A stretch of DNA of 64,000 bases from Acidobacteriaceae bacterium (GTDB lineage: Bacteria; Acidobacteriota; Terriglobia; Terriglobales; Acidobacteriaceae): the NCBI GenBank assembly GCA_025462735.1, contig JAOAPC010000011.1, positions 62,001-126,000 on the forward strand. Direction: 5' to 3'. Both the position numbers and the translations under genes were made by a program. Below the pieces are notes generated by a model that saw nothing but the letters and a program-made list of their open reading frames with translations, had not been told where the DNA came from and ran no database searches. Of the stretch, positions 41,874 through 51,202 are shown piece after piece (the first letter of the stretch is position 1; the number at the start of each line of letters is the position of its first letter).

Positions 41874-43253
41874 ATGGAAACCGTCGCGGCAGTCTCCTCT
41901 GCTCCTCGCCTAAAACGCGTTTTAACCCTCTGGGACTTGATCTTCTACGGCATTGTGCTGATTCAGCCGATCGCACCCGTGCCGCTTTACGGGGTCGCAC
42001 AGAAACTCTCTGACGGACACTTCGTCACCATCATTCTCATCGCCCTCTTTGCGATGCTGATCACCGCCGTCAGCTACGGCCGGATGGCAGCACTGTATCC
42101 GTCCGCGGGTTCTGCGTACACCTATGTGGGAAGAGGCCTGAATCCTCATCTTGGATTCCTGGCAGGCTGGGCCATGATTCTCGACTACCTGCTGCAGCCG
42201 CTCATTAACACGGTGTGGATTTCGACCGCGATGCATGAGCGCTACACGCCAATGGTTCCGTACATCGTTTGGGCGGCGATTATCGCCGGCATTATGACTT
42301 TGCTAAACCTTGCCGGAGTGAAAGCTTCTGCGCGCTCCAACAAGCTGCTGTTGGCGGTTATGTCGGTCGTTGTGGTGCTTTTCATAGTGCTCGCAGTTCG
42401 ATTTCTGTTTGGCGGCCAGGGCTGGCGCGGACTTTTCTCCATTCAGCCGTTCTATGACCCGCGCACATTTAACTCGCATCGCATTCTGACCGCGACTTCC
42501 TTTGCCGCGCTGACGTACATTGGCTTCGACGGCGTAACCACGCTGGCCGAAGACGTTGAGAATCCGAAGCGGAATGTTCTTCTCGCGGTTGTACTGACCT
42601 GCATTTTCGCGGGTGTGTGCAGTGCCTTCGAAGCCTACCTTGGCGCGCGGGTGTGGCCCGACTGGCGATCGTTCCCGAACCTTGAGACCGCATTCATGGA
42701 CATCTGCCGTCGCGTTGGTGGCGTGTTTCTGTTCAATGCGATGGGCTTCATCTTGATCGTGGCTGCATTCGGCAGCGGACTCACAGGCACTCTGGGCGCG
42801 GCGCGGCTGCTGTTTGGGATGGGGCGCGATGGTGTACTCCCGCGCAAAACATTCGGCTACTTGAAGCCGGGCAGCAGTACGCCGACATTCAACATTCTTT
42901 TGATCGGATTTCTTTCCTTTGCGGGTGCAGTGTTGCTGAACTACGTCGGCAGTGCGTACGAGCACGCGGGCGAACTTCTGAATTTCGGCGCGTTCCTCGC
43001 GTTCATGGGAGTGAACCTCGCTACCTTTTGGCAGTTCACGATAATTCGTCAGCAGGGATACAGACCTAAGATTGTCAGGGATATAATTCTCCCGCTCATC
43101 GGTTTTGGCGCATGCTTCCTAATCTGGTGGAAGCTGCCCTCGTTGGCAAAAACCGTGGGCGGTATTTGGTTCGCGCTTGGCCTGCTCTATGTCGGAATCA
43201 AAACGCGTGGCTTCCGAGCCGCTCCAGTGATGATCGATTTCCGGGAAGCTTAA
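41874..43253 (+). CDS. APC-superfamily amino acid permease
   Basis: A 459-residue integral membrane protein with about 12 helices. The first helix pair carries the APC hallmark LTLWDLIFYGIVLIQPIAPVP; others are MAALYPSAGSAYTYVGRGLN, LTYIGFDGVTTLAEDVENPK and MGRDGVLPRKTFGYLKPGSSTP. It takes up an amino acid or an amine with protons or sodium; the substrate is not readable. It is on the same strand as the CRTAC1 block but 107 bases apart with a repeat between, so it is probably a separate unit. A long inverted repeat lies after its stop. Confidence 0.88.
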   Translation: METVAAVSSAPRLKRVLTLWDLIFYGIVLIQPIAPVPLYGVAQKLSDGHFVTIILIALFAMLITAVSYGRMAALYPSAGSAYTYVGRGLNPHLGFLAGWAMILDYLLQPLINTVWISTAMHERYTPMVPYIVWAAIIAGIMTLLNLAGVKASARSNKLLLAVMSVVVVLFIVLAVRFLFGGQGWRGLFSIQPFYDPRTFNSHRILTATSFAALTYIGFDGVTTLAEDVENPKRNVLLAVVLTCIFAGVCSAFEAYLGARVWPDWRSFPNLETAFMDICRRVGGVFLFNAMGFILIVAAFGSGLTGTLGAARLLFGMGRDGVLPRKTFGYLKPGSSTPTFNILLIGFLSFAGAVLLNYVGSAYEHAGELLNFGAFLAFMGVNLATFWQFTIIRQQGYRPKIVRDIILPLIGFGACFLIWWKLPSLAKTVGGIWFALGLLYVGIKTRGFRAAPVMIDFREA

Positions 43254-43271
43254 CAAAGACAGAAGGAGTCA

Positions 43272-43346
43272 TCTCTGTGTACCTCGGTGCCCTCCGTGGT
43301 TAGAATCAAAACCTTTCACCACAGAGGACACCGAGGTACACAGAGA
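43272..43346. repeat. CCTCTGTGGTTAA inverted repeat, copy 3
   Basis: TCTCTGTGTACCTCGGTGCC continuing to CTCCGTGGTTA (43272-43302) faces CACCACAGAGGACACCGAGG continuing to TACACAGAGA (43317-43346). About 27 of 30 bases pair around a 14-base loop. It lies between the ends of two convergent genes and could stop transcription from both sides. Confidence 0.75.
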
Positions 43347-43359
43347 AAAGCGAGATTGC

Positions 43360-46089
43360 TCACTCCACATTCCATCCACTTAATTCCACATACGGCTTTG
43401 CCGCTCCCAAGTCGCTCGCCCTATAAGTTGCGGTAATTTCCCGCTTCTCTCCCGGCAGCAGCGAGACGTAATTGTCCTGCCAAAGGAGCGGCAGAATTTC
43501 TTCGCCACCTTTGCCCTTATCGACTTTCAGCCTGACAAAGAATGCAAGGTTCTTGCTTGGGTTTTCGAGCATGACGTGCGTGATCTCGTCGTCGCCTTGT
43601 CGCTCAGTGCGGTCGGTCACGGTGAGCTTCACTTTCGGCAACTGCGAAAGCGCAGTGAAATCGGCGTAAGAGGCGGTTGGAGTCGTATACCAGTTTGATT
43701 TTGACCAATCGATCGTCTCCGGCTTGGAAGACAGCCAGTAGAAATTCGAGCCAAGCATCTTGCCGTTCGCGTCCGAAATTCGGAGAGCGACAAAATACGT
43801 CGGACTCAGGTCGGAAATTTCTGGAAGGCTAACGACCTTCACTACGCCATCTTCAGGAACATCGACTGTGCTTTCGTTCGAAAACTTTTCGGTCATGTCG
43901 AGATTGAGCACTTTAGTTGAAACGTGCAGACCCGTGGCTCGCTCGTAACGGCTGTTAACGACGTAGACGCTGTTGTCGTCGTATCCATAAACGGGATCGA
44001 GGGCCTGCATCGCCGCCTTTGCTCCGAAGTATCCACCGCCAGGGCGCAAGTAGAAGTCGTACAAGTGCCAGATCACCGAGGGCCACGCGTTGTTCAGCAT
44101 CCACTGAATTACGCCGCCGGAGGTGTACTTATTCCGACTGTAGGCCTCGTACATCGCGCGAATGCCTTCGTAGGCCTGCGCTTGCGATTTCATCGTGTAG
44201 TCTTCGAGATTCGACGCCGTTCCATAGCGCGCATTCAATGCGTCAGTGAATACGTGAAGGTCTTTGAATGCTCCACCACCCGCGTGGAAGTTCCACCAAT
44301 CGTCAATCGGCCATTGGTGATCTTTCGGAAGCATTGCTCTAATGCTCTCAATCGGAGGTACTGCCGGGCCGGGGCTGGTTTCGGTATTGAACCCGTACCC
44401 ACCGCCGCAGCCCCCTTGATTACAGCTTTGCGGATGATTAGCGCCCAAGGAATCTTGCATCCAGTACCCCGGCGCAACATATTCGTATGGACCGCTCATT
44501 TTCACTCCGCTATCGCCAGTCACCGCGGTTGGTTTCCCGGTTGCAGACGAGATCACCGGATTCGGCCACAGCAGCTCCTTTTCAACTTTCAAATAAGTCT
44601 GCTCGACGTCAGGCGGCGGAGGATTGTCGCTGCCATTCAGCCAAACCAGCAGGCTGGGATGATTGCGCAGCCGATAAATCTGATCACGCAAGGATTGCTC
44701 GGCGATTCCGTACTCTTCCGGTGTCCAGTTCGGCCAGTGCTCCCAAGCATCGCAACAACACCACCCGGCCATTACTAGAATTCCGCGCTCGTCGGCCAGA
44801 TCAAAAAACTCTTTTGCCTCAAGCTTGCCTTCCAGGCGGATGGTGTTCAGTCCCATGTCTTGTACGTAATCGAGTTCGTTCCGAAGCCGCTGCGAATTCT
44901 CGCGCAGCATCATGTCTGGAGACCAGCCGCCTCCCCGGATGAGGAATTTCTTTCCGTTGATCGAAAAGACGCGCTTCCCGTTGGCATTCAGCTCAGATGT
45001 GATCTCGCGAATTCCGAACCTGGTTTCAGCCGCATTCGAAGCTTTCCCATTGATCTCGAAATTCATCGCCAGCTTGTAGAGTTCGGGTCTTCCCGCTTGC
45101 GCTGGCCACCAGAGCCGCGGATGGTCGACATTGAGCTGTGACACTTGTTCGGGCTGGAACGCCACGTCCTTCTGTTCATTCGGGCCGAGCTGGATTTCCT
45201 GGGAAAATTCCGTTTTTTCGATCTGCGCTTTCAGCACACCCTTAACCGGCTGGTTCGTACCGTTCTTCAGCAGTGCGGTCACGGTGAGGTGCGCTTTTCC
45301 ATCACCGTCAACTTTGGAGACGACGCTTGGATATCGCAACGCGACAGGTCCGCTGCTTCGGACCTCTACTGCGCGGAATAACCCCATGTTCTTGTCCGGA
45401 GGCGCCGGGTTCCAATCCACAAACGTGATCGCGAGATCTTTGTCGGTCGGAGAAAATACCTCGACGGCCAACACGTTTGCTTTTCCCGGCAAAGCGGCAT
45501 CGGTGATATTGAATTCGTACGTCCGCCAGGCGCCCACGACTTGGTCCTTATTCGCGATCTGTTTTCCGTTTAGAAAAACATTGGCGCGATAATTAATTCC
45601 GTTGAAGTCCAGCCAGATCGTCTTTCCCCGATAGCTTTCCGGTAGCGCGAATTCCTTGCGATACCACCAGGGCACCATGAACGGGCTGTCCTGCTGCATT
45701 GGAATGTTCGAGAAGTTTGAGCCAATCGGATAATTCATCCCCGGCAGGGTCCTCAGGTTCATGCCGAAATCCGGGTCCGGATAGACCTTTTGCTTGACCA
45801 GAGCAGAGACGACGGTCGTAGGTACGCTTACTCGGTACGATCCGGCAGGAAAGAACTGCGGAGTCGAAATGACCTCCCCCGTTTTTTCCACTTTGCACGA
45901 GGACTGCAACGACCAGCCATCGCGCAGGACGATCGCTGTCTCAATCGGGATGGAGGTATTTGCCTTCAACTGTGGCTTTGGCTGGGATTGCCGGGGTTGA
46001 GTTGGGCGATGGGTCTGCGCCAGAACAAATTGCGACAGCGGAAAGAGAACGAGAACGACAACGACTACCGGAATTCGCAGTGGCTTCAT
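43360..46089 (-). CDS. GH2 exo-beta-D-glucosaminidase-like glycoside hydrolase, exported
   Basis: A 909-residue protein with signal peptide (VVVVVLVLFPLSQFVLAQ). Family 2 layout: sugar-binding beta-sandwich (WWYRKEFALPESYRGKTIWL, NGINYRANVFLNGKQIAN), Ig-like domains and a TIM barrel (SINGKKFLIRGGGWSPDMML, MGLNTIRLEGKLEAKEFFD). The acid/base position reads NGSDNP with Asp488, and the nucleophile is Glu570 in YGFNTETSPG. An Asp in GSDN together with GFN(S/T)E is the mark of CsxA-like exo-chitosanases within GH2, which release glucosamine from chitosan ends. Mannosidases of GH2 normally have Glu at the acid/base site. Secretion to the periplasm or beyond is likely. It is convergent with the permease gene. 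Confidence 0.85.
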   Translation of the reverse strand: MKPLRIPVVVVVLVLFPLSQFVLAQTHRPTQPRQSQPKPQLKANTSIPIETAIVLRDGWSLQSSCKVEKTGEVISTPQFFPAGSYRVSVPTTVVSALVKQKVYPDPDFGMNLRTLPGMNYPIGSNFSNIPMQQDSPFMVPWWYRKEFALPESYRGKTIWLDFNGINYRANVFLNGKQIANKDQVVGAWRTYEFNITDAALPGKANVLAVEVFSPTDKDLAITFVDWNPAPPDKNMGLFRAVEVRSSGPVALRYPSVVSKVDGDGKAHLTVTALLKNGTNQPVKGVLKAQIEKTEFSQEIQLGPNEQKDVAFQPEQVSQLNVDHPRLWWPAQAGRPELYKLAMNFEINGKASNAAETRFGIREITSELNANGKRVFSINGKKFLIRGGGWSPDMMLRENSQRLRNELDYVQDMGLNTIRLEGKLEAKEFFDLADERGILVMAGWCCCDAWEHWPNWTPEEYGIAEQSLRDQIYRLRNHPSLLVWLNGSDNPPPPDVEQTYLKVEKELLWPNPVISSATGKPTAVTGDSGVKMSGPYEYVAPGYWMQDSLGANHPQSCNQGGCGGGYGFNTETSPGPAVPPIESIRAMLPKDHQWPIDDWWNFHAGGGAFKDLHVFTDALNARYGTASNLEDYTMKSQAQAYEGIRAMYEAYSRNKYTSGGVIQWMLNNAWPSVIWHLYDFYLRPGGGYFGAKAAMQALDPVYGYDDNSVYVVNSRYERATGLHVSTKVLNLDMTEKFSNESTVDVPEDGVVKVVSLPEISDLSPTYFVALRISDANGKMLGSNFYWLSSKPETIDWSKSNWYTTPTASYADFTALSQLPKVKLTVTDRTERQGDDEITHVMLENPSKNLAFFVRLKVDKGKGGEEILPLLWQDNYVSLLPGEKREITATYRASDLGAAKPYVELSGWNVE

Positions 46090-46186
46090 CAGGCCCCTTC
46101 TACAAAGGAAAGATCGCTAGCATTCATATCACGCCTATTAACACGTTTCAATAGACTGGTTTGGGACGAAAGGGCGGGTTGCCTCG

Positions 46187-46231
46187 ATAGCTGGGTGACT
46201 ACCTACGTTCCCCGTCAGCTTCGTCTATAAT
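46187..46231 (+). promoter_or_regulatory. Promoter-like segment upstream of the ppiD-like gene
   Basis: ATAGCTGGGTGACT (46187-46200) is followed by CCGTCAGCTTCGTCTATAAT (46212-46231), which ends in a perfect TATAAT -10 box 36 bases before the start. A near copy, in swapped order, lies at 19900-19939. A -35 is not clear. Confidence 0.45.
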
Positions 46232-46266
46232 TTATCTTTCCGCTGACAATCTGGAGCTTCTAAACA

Positions 46267-48249
46267 ATGATTCGTTTTTTGCAGACGCCTGGCCCGATCA
46301 GGAAGATTTTTCTAGGCGGTATTTTGGTCTTTATTTCCGTGATGATGGCGATCTCGCTTTCCGGCGTTGGCAGTTTTAACCTCGGAATTGGCATGCCAGA
46401 TAAGGGCGTCGTGGCAACTGTCTCTGGCGAGGAAGTTACTACCAACGCCGTCCAGCGCCAGGCTAAGCAGATGCTGAGCCAGCAGTTTCCGCGCGGAGGC
46501 CCCCAGGCCAGCTCGTTGTTGCCTTACTTCGCTGGTCGCGCCGCCGACAACCTGATCAGCGAGAAAGTTCTCCTGGTTGAGGCGCAGCGGATGGGACTCA
46601 AGGCCACTGATGACGATCTACGCGAGTATATGCGCCACGGCCAACTCGGGCAGATGCTTTTTCCCAACGGAGTTTTCATCGGGCAGCAGCAGTATGAAGA
46701 TTTCGTCTCGCGCAATAACTTGACTATTCCGCAGTTCGAAGAGCTGGTAAAGCAAGACATCCTCATGAACAAGCTGCGCGACCTGGTTGTGTCCAGCGCA
46801 ACGGTTACCGATGCCGAAGTCCGCAAGCAGTTCGAAAAGCAGAATACGAAAGTGAAGTTTGATTACGCAGTCATTAAGAAAGACGACATTCTTAAGAGTA
46901 TTCATCCGGCCGATGCTGAGCTCAAAGCGTTCTACGATCGCAACAAAAATACTTACCTCAATTCCATTCCAGAAAAACGCCAACTCAAGTACGTTGTGAT
47001 CGACAACGGCAAGCTGCTCGCTCAAACGCAAGTCACACCCGAAGACCTGCAGAGTTATTACGACCAGCACCGCGACGAGTACCGCGTTCCCGAGCAGGTG
47101 AACGTTCGCCACATCTTGATCAAGACTCCGCTTCCAGGCGCTGATGGGAAAGTTGATCCGAAGTCCGTGGACGCGGCGCGAGCCAAGGCTGAAGATGTGC
47201 TGAAGCAGGTGAAGGCAGGTGGCAATTTTGCCGACTTGGCCAAGAAATACTCCGAGGACCCGGGCAGCGCCAAGAGCGGCGCCTCTTTAGGATGGATTGG
47301 GAAGGGAAGAACTGTCCCCGAGTTCGAGAAGGCTGCTTTTTCTCTGCCGAAAGGCGGTACCAGCGATTTGGTTCAGAGCAGTTATGGTTTTCACATTATT
47401 CATGTCGACGACAAGCAAGACGCCCACGTTAAGACGCTCGACGATGTGAAGTCGCAGATCGAGCCGCTGCTAAAACAACAAAAAGCGGGACAGGCATCTC
47501 AGCGCGAAACCGAGCAATTGCTTGCCGACGCCCGAAGCACAAGCTTGGACAAGGCGGCTGCCGCAAAAGGATTACAGCTAATTACGACCGATTTCGTCGA
47601 CAGCAAAGCTCTACTGCCCGGGATTGGCAGCGATCCACAGTTCATGAGCACGGTTTTCAGCCAGAACCAGAATGCGCCCCCGGATGAGGCCCAACTGCAT
47701 CAGGGTTACGCCATTTATCAGGTCACCGCGATTAAGCCACCGTCGACGCCGACTTTCGAGCAGGCACGGGGCCGCGTGGAGCAGGAATTTAAGAACGAGC
47801 GCTCAACCCAATTGCTGACCCAAAAGACCCAGGAGCTGGCGGACCGTGCTAGAGCTGATCACGATTTGAAAAAGGCGGCGAAAGAACTCGGAGCTGAATA
47901 TAAGACCAGCGACTTTGTGCCGCCGGATGGCCAGGTGCCGGATATTGGCTCGATGGCCGGGCCTGCCGCAATTGCCTTTACCTTGAAGCCCGGTGAGATA
48001 AGCGGTCCAGTCAATACGGCAAACAATGGCGCGGTGCTCAAGGTTACTGACCGTCAGGCTCCGACCGAGCAGGATTACGCCGCAAAGAAGGAGCAGATTC
48101 GCGACGGCGCGCTGCAGCAACAGCAAGCGGAAATATTTAATCTGTTTCTGGGAAACCTACGCGAGTCCATGCAGAAATCCGGCAAGATTAAGATCAACCA
48201 GAAAGAGCTCGCAACTCTGACTAAGGCGCGCACCGAGGAAAACGAGTAG
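46267..48249 (+). CDS. PpiD/SurA-like periplasmic peptidyl-prolyl isomerase and chaperone
   Basis: A 660-residue protein anchored by one N-terminal helix (IFLGGILVFISVMMAISLSG). A SurA_N-type chaperone region follows (VVATVSGEEVTTNAVQRQAK, LISEKVLLVEAQRMGLKATD), then a parvulin rotamase domain at about 278-385 (VNVRHILIKTPLPG, FADLAKKYSEDPGSAKSGAS, LGWIGKGRTVPEFEKAAF, SYGFHIIHVDDKQ), and a C-terminal segment with a second degenerate domain. It helps outer-membrane proteins fold, matching the abundance of barrel proteins in the region. ATG at 46267 has GGAG 11 bases upstream. Confidence 0.87.
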   Translation: MIRFLQTPGPIRKIFLGGILVFISVMMAISLSGVGSFNLGIGMPDKGVVATVSGEEVTTNAVQRQAKQMLSQQFPRGGPQASSLLPYFAGRAADNLISEKVLLVEAQRMGLKATDDDLREYMRHGQLGQMLFPNGVFIGQQQYEDFVSRNNLTIPQFEELVKQDILMNKLRDLVVSSATVTDAEVRKQFEKQNTKVKFDYAVIKKDDILKSIHPADAELKAFYDRNKNTYLNSIPEKRQLKYVVIDNGKLLAQTQVTPEDLQSYYDQHRDEYRVPEQVNVRHILIKTPLPGADGKVDPKSVDAARAKAEDVLKQVKAGGNFADLAKKYSEDPGSAKSGASLGWIGKGRTVPEFEKAAFSLPKGGTSDLVQSSYGFHIIHVDDKQDAHVKTLDDVKSQIEPLLKQQKAGQASQRETEQLLADARSTSLDKAAAAKGLQLITTDFVDSKALLPGIGSDPQFMSTVFSQNQNAPPDEAQLHQGYAIYQVTAIKPPSTPTFEQARGRVEQEFKNERSTQLLTQKTQELADRARADHDLKKAAKELGAEYKTSDFVPPDGQVPDIGSMAGPAAIAFTLKPGEISGPVNTANNGAVLKVTDRQAPTEQDYAAKKEQIRDGALQQQQAEIFNLFLGNLRESMQKSGKIKINQKELATLTKARTEENE

Positions 48250-48342
48250 TCTCTTCGGTGCTAAAGATTCCTCGGACAAAATTTAGTATTCTCATTGCCA
48301 GTCCTCCAGAGACGGGGACGAACCTGCTTACTCTGCACGCAA

Positions 48343-49872
48343 ATGACATTTCCTCGCTCGACCGGAATTCTGCTTCATCCGATCTCGCTGCCATCGCTGG
48401 GGGGCATCGGCGATTTCGGTCCTGCAGCTTACGAATTTCTCGATTTTCTCGCCAAGGCGCGTCAAGGACTTTGGCAAGTGCTGCCATTGAACCCGCCGGC
48501 AAACGGGAATTCGCCGTACTCCTCGACTTCGGCGTTCGCGGGGAATCCGTTGCTCATCAGCCTCGAACGGCTTGCAGAAAGAGGCTGGCTTGATGCTGCT
48601 ACGCTTTCCCGTCATGATCCATGCGTCGGCCCAATTGACTATGATCGTGTAAATCGCGAGAAGCTCCCTTTACTTTGGCGAGCGGCAAAGAATTTTCTCG
48701 AACGGACGAGCGGTGAATCTCGGCAGCGCTTCGAACTTTTTGCCAAGGAGAACTTCTGGTGGCTGGAAGATTTCGTTCTGTTCGATACCCTTCGCCAGCA
48801 GCACGGTAAAAATTGGAACCATTGGCCTTCGCCTTTGGCACGGCGTGAGCAATCCGCGATCGAATCTGTCCAGCGAGAACTCAAAGCAGATCTTTCCGTA
48901 CGTCGCGTGCTGCAGTTTTTTTTCTGGGAACAATGGCACGCCCTGCGGAATTATTGCGCGCAGAAATCGATTCGGGTGGTAGGAGACATCGCCATCTTCG
49001 TCGATTATGACAGTGCCGACGTCTGGTCGCACCGCAATCTGTTTCGTCTGCGAGAAGCAGACCTTCTGCCGGAAGTTGTGTCGGGCGTTCCTCCCGATTA
49101 CTTCAGCGCCACCGGACAACGCTGGGGCAATCCACTCTACGATTGGCCGGCAATTCGCAGCTCCGGCTATCGATGGTGGATCCAGCGTCTGCGCTGGGCT
49201 ACGCAAACCTGCGACTTCATTCGTCTCGATCATTTTCGGGGGTTCGCACAATTCTGGGAAATTCCTGCCGATGAGCCCACGGCTATCAAAGGCTGCTGGG
49301 TGGATGGACCTGGCGACGAATTCTTCTTGAAATTAAGAGATGAGCTTGGCGGGCTTCCTTTTTTTGCCGAAGATCTTGGCTTGATCACACCGGATGTGGT
49401 CGCGCTTCGCGAACGCCATAATATTCCGGGCATGGCAGTGTTGCAGTTTGCGTTCGGCGATCCTGGCGCTCATACCTACCTGCCGCATCGCTTGAATGCG
49501 CATTGCGTCATTTACACCGGCACGCACGACAACGACACCACGGTCGGCTGGTGGTCGAGCTTGAATGAAAAAGAACGCCGCGCTGTAGTCGGTTTAATCG
49601 GTCCTTGCGAAGACGGCCCGAACTGGGGCTTGATCCGCCTAGCGCAAAGTTCCCCCGCGAATTTCTCGGTGGTGCCGCTGCAGGACGTTCTTGGTCTCGG
49701 CAGCGAAGCCCGGCTGAACACTCCCAGCACCCATACCGGGAATTACCACTGGCGCTGCGAACCAGGGGCGCTCAAAGCTGAACTGGCCGCGAAATTGACT
49801 GCCCTCGCCGAAGTCACCGACCGTTTGCCGGAACCCGTGCCCGTTCCTCGGACTGAAATATTCATTGCATGA
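48343..49872 (+). CDS. malQ: 4-alpha-glucanotransferase (amylomaltase)
   Basis: ATG at 48343 gives MTFPRSTGILLHPISLPS, the family N-terminus. The 509-residue GH77 enzyme has LWQVLPLNPPANGNSPYSST, SAFAGNPLLISLE, VVGDIAIFVDYDSADVW, VSGVPPDYFSATGQRWGNPL, RLDHFRGFAQFWEIPADEPT, PFFAEDLGLITPDVVALRE (general acid Glu and neighbouring Asp) and YTGTHDNDTTVGWW. It transfers glucan segments between maltodextrins and works in glycogen or maltose metabolism. It is 94 bases after the PpiD-like gene on the same strand and convergent with the MFS gene. Confidence 0.95.
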   Translation: MTFPRSTGILLHPISLPSLGGIGDFGPAAYEFLDFLAKARQGLWQVLPLNPPANGNSPYSSTSAFAGNPLLISLERLAERGWLDAATLSRHDPCVGPIDYDRVNREKLPLLWRAAKNFLERTSGESRQRFELFAKENFWWLEDFVLFDTLRQQHGKNWNHWPSPLARREQSAIESVQRELKADLSVRRVLQFFFWEQWHALRNYCAQKSIRVVGDIAIFVDYDSADVWSHRNLFRLREADLLPEVVSGVPPDYFSATGQRWGNPLYDWPAIRSSGYRWWIQRLRWATQTCDFIRLDHFRGFAQFWEIPADEPTAIKGCWVDGPGDEFFLKLRDELGGLPFFAEDLGLITPDVVALRERHNIPGMAVLQFAFGDPGAHTYLPHRLNAHCVIYTGTHDNDTTVGWWSSLNEKERRAVVGLIGPCEDGPNWGLIRLAQSSPANFSVVPLQDVLGLGSEARLNTPSTHTGNYHWRCEPGALKAELAAKLTALAEVTDRLPEPVPVPRTEIFIA

Positions 49873-49901
49873 TTGACTGATTGAATTCGACCTGCGTCGT
49901 G

Positions 49902-51137
49902 TTAGGTCGGTCCGGTATGAGCCGAAACGAATTCGCGTCCTTTGCGTTCTTTCCCTAGAGCCAGCACCACAATCAGCAGGGCAATATTGATCGCCTCGAA
50001 GCCCGCTAAAGCCCAAGAGTATCCGAACTTGCCGCGCAACGCGTACTCGATGGAATTGATGGGAGCGGCGATCAGGATACCCATCTGGTACGCGAGTCCA
50101 GGCAACAGACCGCGAGTCTGATCCGGAGAGAGTTCGTTCAAGTGCGCAGGAATAACTCCCCATGCGCCCTGTACTCCCGCTTGCATGATGAAAGCCGCCA
50201 CGGCGATGGTCAGCAGCGTGCCGCCGAACGCCCACACGGGAATAGTTGCAAATGACAGGAGGAGCGCAAAAATCATGCTTCGCCGCCGGCCGAAGCTTTC
50301 AGAAAGATGGCCAAAAATTAAAGTCCCAATTACCGCGCCAATGTTGTACAGAATCGCTATGTAAGAAACTGTGTGCTTACTGGCGCCATGCGCGGATTTC
50401 AGGAAGTCGGGATACAGGTCTTGGGTGCCGTGTGACAGAAACATCATGAGCGTCATCATCAGCACGAGATAAAGCGCCGCCTTCCAGTTCTGTTTCACGA
50501 CTGCAAGGATGGCTCTGGTTGACGGCGCGCGGTGTTGTTTCCACGCTTCAGATTCCTGGACCTTTGACCGTATATAGAGCGCCAGCAAAGCCGGAGCTCC
50601 TCCCACCCAAAACATTGCTCTCCAGCCGAAAGCAGGTTCGATAAAACGCGCTGCCAACGCAGCCAGCAGGTAACCAAGCGGGTAGCCGCTCTGCAGAACT
50701 CCAGAAAGAATGCCACGCCATTTGGGAGGGGCAGCCTCCATGGCGAGCGACGCTCCCACGCCCCACTCGCCGCCCATTCCAATGCCATAAAGCGCGCGCA
50801 GGATGAGAAATACCGTGTAATTCGGCGCAAAGCCGCACAGCAGTTCGACCGCAGAGAAGAAAATCACATTTGCCATTAGCGGCCGCCGTCGACCATACCG
50901 GTCGGCCAGCAAACCAAATATAAGCGCGCCCACCGGACGCATGGCCAGCGTGGCGGTGATCGTAAAGACCATTTCGCTTTTGGTTACGTGGAACTGCGCG
51001 GCAAGCGTATCTACCAGGAAGACGAGAACGAAGAAGTCGAAGGCATCGAGCATCCACCCCAGGAAGCCGGCGGTAACGGCGTGCCAGGGGCGCGATGGCT
51101 GGACAGTTGGATCTTGGGCAAGTTTTTGATCGAACAT
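49902..51137 (-). CDS. MFS transporter, sugar-acid / lactate type
   Basis: A 411-residue protein with about 12 membrane helices. Marks of the MFS: GFLGWMLDAFDFFVLVFLVD in helix 1, FGLLADRYGRRRPLM between helices 2 and 3, and YGIGMGGEWGVGASLAMEAA in helix 4. These are the ones seen in lactate/pyruvate (JEN-like) and sialic acid carriers (NanT-like). It would import a carboxylate with protons. The glycosylase gene lies 65 bases upstream on the same strand. The substrate is not decided. Confidence 0.85.
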   Translation of the reverse strand: MFDQKLAQDPTVQPSRPWHAVTAGFLGWMLDAFDFFVLVFLVDTLAAQFHVTKSEMVFTITATLAMRPVGALIFGLLADRYGRRRPLMANVIFFSAVELLCGFAPNYTVFLILRALYGIGMGGEWGVGASLAMEAAPPKWRGILSGVLQSGYPLGYLLAALAARFIEPAFGWRAMFWVGGAPALLALYIRSKVQESEAWKQHRAPSTRAILAVVKQNWKAALYLVLMMTLMMFLSHGTQDLYPDFLKSAHGASKHTVSYIAILYNIGAVIGTLIFGHLSESFGRRRSMIFALLLSFATIPVWAFGGTLLTIAVAAFIMQAGVQGAWGVIPAHLNELSPDQTRGLLPGLAYQMGILIAAPINSIEYALRGKFGYSWALAGFEAINIALLIVVLALGKERKGREFVSAHTGPT

Positions 51138-51202
51138 TTTTGGGCGCGAGCTAGAAGAACATGGTTCGGTGCGGAATGCAACGGCGACTACTCAATCGTG
51201 GG

